A DNA stretch of 26,044 nt from Candidatus Thorarchaeota archaeon. Its GTDB lineage: Archaea > Asgardarchaeota > Thorarchaeia > Thorarchaeales > Thorarchaeaceae. The stretch spans positions 1 to 26,044 of the forward strand of contig JAEOUN010000008.1 of NCBI GenBank assembly GCA_016839245.1. The letters are read 5' to 3'. Below the pieces are notes generated by a model. The model saw nothing but the letters and a program-made list of their open reading frames with translations, did no database searches and was not told the DNA's origin. The translations under genes and the position numbers were made by a program. Shown here one piece after another: positions 22,875 through 26,044 of the stretch; position 1 is the first letter of the stretch; each line of letters opens with the position of its first letter.

Positions 22875-24159
22875 AATTGAAATTTTCATCTGATACTTCT
22901 AAAAGATGCTGATTCTCTACTGATACTCTAGAAACAGTTTCCAACAGATCGTTCAGGTATTTGCAGGTTCCAGTGTCCAGAATCTGCTCTAGGATAACTA
23001 CTATTTCATCAGTGACACCAAGTTTTTCCTTTAGTTTTCCATTCTCTCGCAAGATATTCAAATCTTCAACTCCTTTCTCAAGTTTCGTTGACAGTTCATG
23101 GAACTGCTTGTTCTCACTCCACGGTTTTCCAAGTAAATAATACTGATAAAATTGAATATCAAGTAGAATGCCCAAAACTTTGTAATTAGATGCACTTTCA
23201 AGAGGAAGTATGTGCCTGATTGATCTATCAGAAATGCCTACTTTCTTGCATATGTGATGACCAAATAGTATTGTATTAATTGGCAGTCTATTCCAGAGTG
23301 GTATTCCATATCTATTTTCATTTGAATAGGCTTTCTTAATCTGTTTTGCATTATCTGGAAAATGATGTTCAATAATTCTCAGGAAAAACTCCTTTTGTCT
23401 ACCAGGTTTGAGAGTCATCCCACCGAAAAGAATGAATTCCGCATTAGCACGCTTAGCTTCCTTTGCCAATCCTTCCATGTTTTCAAAAGTGGAACCTATC
23501 CATGGAATGATTGGTGTTGCCATAACTCCCCCTGGAATTCCTGCTTTCCGGAGTTCCTTGAGTGCGTCGAACCGTTCAGGTGTTGAACTGGCTCGAGGTT
23601 CAATAATTCTCCTTGTTTCATCATCGTGAAGTGTTATAGTGAAACATGCATTCACAAACGCCTCCTTGTTTAACTCCTTCAAGATATCGATATCTCTTAG
23701 AACAAGATTGGATTTCGTCAGTATCATTGCAGGAAGTCTGAAGTCTAGAAGAGTTTCAAGTATTTGCCGGGTGATCTTGTGCTCTTTTTCGGCGGGCTGA
23801 TACCCATCTGACACACCACCACAGACTCCTATTACAATTCTTCGAGGTGTCTTCATTGATAACCTCTTCACATCATCATCAGGGAGAAATGACCAAAGTG
23901 TCTCAGTTTCCAATTCTGTCTGCGAAGAATACCCTAGTCTCTTCAGTTCTTTGCGCAGGATGTCGGGCGCATTTTCTTTAATCCGGATATGAAACATGAA
24001 ATCATCTACATGGTAGTATTCTGACATTCCATCACAATAAACACATCCGTGCTCACACCCTCTATATGCGTTAAGAGACCTATTAATGTGAAACCAACTG
24101 TCTGCCATTATCTCTTTTTGAGACAGCAATGAATTAGCTTTAACACATTCATATTTCAT
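22873..24159 (-). CDS. Radical SAM protein, spore-photoproduct-lyase-like (SplB) family
   Basis: This 428-residue protein has the radical SAM iron-sulfur motif CEHGCVYC (C35, C39, C42) after the SPL-family sequence NRSLNAYRGC. An extended core follows, with VIGVCGGVSDGYQPAEKEHKITRQIL and the strands ILTKSNLVLRDIDIL and TITLHDDETRRIIEPRASSTPERFDAL; the last resembles the Rv2578c/SplB-like DNA-repair-photolyase group. These use S-adenosylmethionine and a 4Fe-4S cluster for radical chemistry. True spore photoproduct lyases also carry a conserved hydrogen-donor Cys, which I could not place confidently here, so the substrate may not be spore photoproduct. The C-terminal ~120 residues (FYQYYLLGKPWSENKQF onward) look helical and unfamiliar. 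The start is ATG 24159. Its end runs into the hairpin-T terminator of the convergent gene. Confidence 0.85.
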   Translation of the reverse strand: MKYECVKANSLLSQKEIMADSWFHINRSLNAYRGCEHGCVYCDGMSEYYHVDDFMFHIRIKENAPDILRKELKRLGYSSQTELETETLWSFLPDDDVKRLSMKTPRRIVIGVCGGVSDGYQPAEKEHKITRQILETLLDFRLPAMILTKSNLVLRDIDILKELNKEAFVNACFTITLHDDETRRIIEPRASSTPERFDALKELRKAGIPGGVMATPIIPWIGSTFENMEGLAKEAKRANAEFILFGGMTLKPGRQKEFFLRIIEHHFPDNAKQIKKAYSNENRYGIPLWNRLPINTILFGHHICKKVGISDRSIRHILPLESASNYKVLGILLDIQFYQYYLLGKPWSENKQFHELSTKLEKGVEDLNILRENGKLKEKLGVTDEIVVILEQILDTGTCKYLNDLLETVSRVSVENQHLLEVSDENFN

Positions 24160-24244
24160 TGAGTGGTTTCTCCAATTTATTTTAATAATTATTAACAGAA
24201 TATATCAGTTGCAGTTATTTTAGATAATTGTATTTCACTAACCC

Positions 24245-24253
24245 TTATAGATA
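24245..24253 (+). promoter_or_regulatory. TATA-like box upstream of adenine deaminase
   Basis: TTATAGATA lies about 60 bases before ATG 24307, predicting a start near 24274 and a leader of about 33 bases. The rest of the 147-base gap from 24160 shows nothing else clear. Confidence 0.35.
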
Positions 24254-24306
24254 TCTTGAGAAACCCTTTTGTTCAGAAAATACTAGAAACTCAGAAGTGA
24301 CTAGAG

Positions 24307-26044
24307 ATGTTTCTTACTCGTTCAGATGATTATCCACTTGCCCAGATGATTGATGTTGCGTCTGGAAGAACTCGCGCTGATTTAGTACTGAAGAATGCTA
24401 ATGTTGTAAATGTTTTTACAGGCGATATTATAGAGGGCGACATCGCTATTCATGGTCCTCATATCGCAGGCATAGGCGATTATGTCGGAAAAGAAACATA
24501 CGATCTCAAGGGAAAATATGTGTCACCATCCTTCATAGATGGACATGTTCATGTGGAGTCCTCAATGGTTATGCCAATCCAATATGCACGCGCAGTTGTG
24601 CCACATGGGACGGGCGCAGTTATTGCAGACCCTCATGAGATAGCAAATGTTCTTGGTATGGAGGGTATCCTCTATATGAGCAAGAGCATGCGCGGAGGTC
24701 CCCTTGAATTCTATATCATGCTCCCATCTTGTGTACCTTCCACTGATTTGGAAACTAATGGTGTTGCTCTTGATTTTTTGGATATCAAACCATTAATGAC
24801 TGAGCATTATGTTTTGGGCCTAGCAGAAGTCATGAATTATCCTGGAGTCATTTATCGAGATCCTGATGTGCTCGAGAAAATTACTGTTGCTTTAAAGATG
24901 GGCAAGAGAGTTGATGGTCATGCTCCTGAGTTGGAGGGCCTTGATCTGAATGCGTATGCAGCTGCAAGAATAACATCTGAGCATGAATGTACTACTCTTG
25001 AAGAGGCTAAACGGAAATTAGAACGAGGAATGCATATTCACATTCGTGAAGGATCAACTGCAAGAAATCTTAAAGCTCTAGCACCATTGATCCAACCTCA
25101 TACTGCAATGGAATGCAGTTTTGTTACAGATGATAGAAATACTCTCGATTTGATTAAGAAAGGTCATATTGATAGTATGATTCGATATGCTATTGAACTA
25201 GGTGTTGACCCAATTCTGGCGATTAAAACTGCTACGCTTTCTACAGCAAAACATTATTGTCTCCAGTTTATCGGAGCTATTGCTCCTGGGTATCATGCAG
25301 ATTTAGTAATATTTGATTCTCTTGAAAAAATCAATGTTCAAAGAGTCTATAAACAAGGAATTCTGGTTGCTAAGAAGGGGAAAATGGTACAAGAGTTTGG
25401 CATTCAAGAGCAACCTCGACTCAGACGGTCTGTCAATATTCATTACTTAGAACCTGAAGATTTCCAAGTAAAATCGCGAGGTACGCACATGAATGTTATA
25501 GGTATGATTCCTCATCAGATTGTCACTGAACGTCTGATTGAAGAACCAAAAGTTGACCATGGCCTCGTTGTACCTGATGTTGATAATGACATTGTGAAGA
25601 TTTCCATTATAGAGCGGCATAATGCCTCTGAGCCTAGTGTTGTTGGTTTTGTTAAAGGCATGGGAATTAAAGAAGGGGCTATGGTTTCTTCCATTGCTCA
25701 TGATAGTCACAATATCGTAGCTGTCGCCACCAATGATAGAGACCTCATTGCTGCTGCAGTACAGATTGTCAGAATGCAAGGAGGAATTGCAATCGTAAAA
25801 GATGGCAAAGTATTGGAATCATTACCTCTACCGATTGCAGGACTTATGTCTGATCAATCTATTGAACATGTTAGCGAAAAACTTGCCCTACTGAAAGAAG
25901 CCGCTCATAAATTAGGAACTCCTCTAGAAGAGCCTTTTATGGCAATGGCTTTTCTATCGTTGCCAGTAATTCCAAAATTGAAGATAACTGACAAGGGTCT
26001 TGTAGATGTTGAACGATTCAGAATAATTGATCTTTTTGAAATCC
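24307..26044 (+). CDS. ade: Adenine deaminase, 3'-truncated by the window edge
   Basis: This amidohydrolase converts adenine to hypoxanthine in purine salvage. The frame stays open from ATG 24307 to base 26044 (579 codons), and the last residues, LKITDKGLVDVERFRIIDLFE, match the family C-terminus, so only a few codons are missing. Metal-binding and catalytic residues are in place: H80 and H82 in FIDGHVHVESS, H110 in ADPHEIANVLG, H205 in DGHAPEL, H226 in TSEHE, and D275/D276 in SFVTDDRNT. The C-terminal domain carries the family segments VVGFVKGMG and MVSSIAHDSHNIV. Nothing suggests a frameshift. No clear ribosome-binding site precedes the ATG. The assignment is firm. Confidence 0.95.
   Translation, partial: MFLTRSDDYPLAQMIDVASGRTRADLVLKNANVVNVFTGDIIEGDIAIHGPHIAGIGDYVGKETYDLKGKYVSPSFIDGHVHVESSMVMPIQYARAVVPHGTGAVIADPHEIANVLGMEGILYMSKSMRGGPLEFYIMLPSCVPSTDLETNGVALDFLDIKPLMTEHYVLGLAEVMNYPGVIYRDPDVLEKITVALKMGKRVDGHAPELEGLDLNAYAAARITSEHECTTLEEAKRKLERGMHIHIREGSTARNLKALAPLIQPHTAMECSFVTDDRNTLDLIKKGHIDSMIRYAIELGVDPILAIKTATLSTAKHYCLQFIGAIAPGYHADLVIFDSLEKINVQRVYKQGILVAKKGKMVQEFGIQEQPRLRRSVNIHYLEPEDFQVKSRGTHMNVIGMIPHQIVTERLIEEPKVDHGLVVPDVDNDIVKISIIERHNASEPSVVGFVKGMGIKEGAMVSSIAHDSHNIVAVATNDRDLIAAAVQIVRMQGGIAIVKDGKVLESLPLPIAGLMSDQSIEHVSEKLALLKEAAHKLGTPLEEPFMAMAFLSLPVIPKLKITDKGLVDVERFRIIDLFEI

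Noticed and set aside
25447..25779. Minus-strand ORF near the right end
   Set aside because: It lies wholly inside adenine deaminase, whose frame is continuous and contains conserved family motifs across the same bases.

Overview
This is an AT-rich archaeal chromosomal window. Archaeal signs are a Dpo4-type Y-family polymerase ending in a PCNA-binding-like peptide, a coenzyme F420 gene (cofE), TATA-like boxes about 25 bases before likely transcript starts, ATGA-coupled genes, frequent TTG/GTG starts, and a signal-peptide/C-terminal-anchor surface protein. PAS kinases and receivers, leucine-rich-repeat proteins, an NfeD-flotillin pair and a PH-domain protein would fit an Asgard-type archaeon such as a Thorarchaeia relative. 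That placement is an inference from gene content only.

Layout. Bases 1-2235 hold the 3' part of dinB, a convergent receiver protein with a kinase-like phosphotransfer helix, and sfsA. Bases 2328-4831 are a two-gene ABC exporter; its ATPase carries an odd N-terminal SAP/HeH-like extension. Bases 4837-7100 are a minus-strand metal-resistance operon: a CadC/SmtB-like repressor and a Zn/Cd-type P1B ATPase, with a palindromic operator over the predicted start site. Bases 7296-9071 encode a PAS-PAS histidine kinase fused to a C-terminal thioredoxin/glutaredoxin-like domain. Bases 9125-10350 are a divergent sulfur-relay-like group: DsrE, a four-helix membrane protein, and TusA. Bases 10434-12962 are a minus-strand membrane pair: a flotillin-like SPFH protein and an NfeD/YqiJ-like protein with a histidine/acid tetrapeptide-repeat insert.

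Bases 13223-16785 are a plus-strand accessory row: a YbjN-like protein, a PH-domain membrane protein, two paralogous LRR proteins with exact 24-residue period, and a coiled-coil winged-helix protein. Bases 17050-18897 encode an S9 prolyl oligopeptidase. Bases 18904-20300 (minus) hold cofE, translationally coupled to an ECF S-component-like membrane protein. Bases 20498-22828 encode a large surface protein, ending in a strong hairpin-T terminator shared with a convergent SPL-like radical SAM gene. Adenine deaminase begins at 24307 and runs off the window a few codons short of its end.

No gene-free stretch exceeds 300 bases. The longer gaps are 7067-7295 (operator and promoters), 11772-12011 (a possible flotillin leader, otherwise nothing recognised), 12963-13213 (divergent promoters with repeats) and 16786-17049 (a doubtful small membrane ORF). 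I saw no tRNA, rRNA, CRISPR, insertion sequence or attachment site. The most unusual items are the kinase-thioredoxin fusion, the histidine-repeat NfeD partner of flotillin, and the cofE/S-component pairing. None is proven to be a new system from sequence alone.
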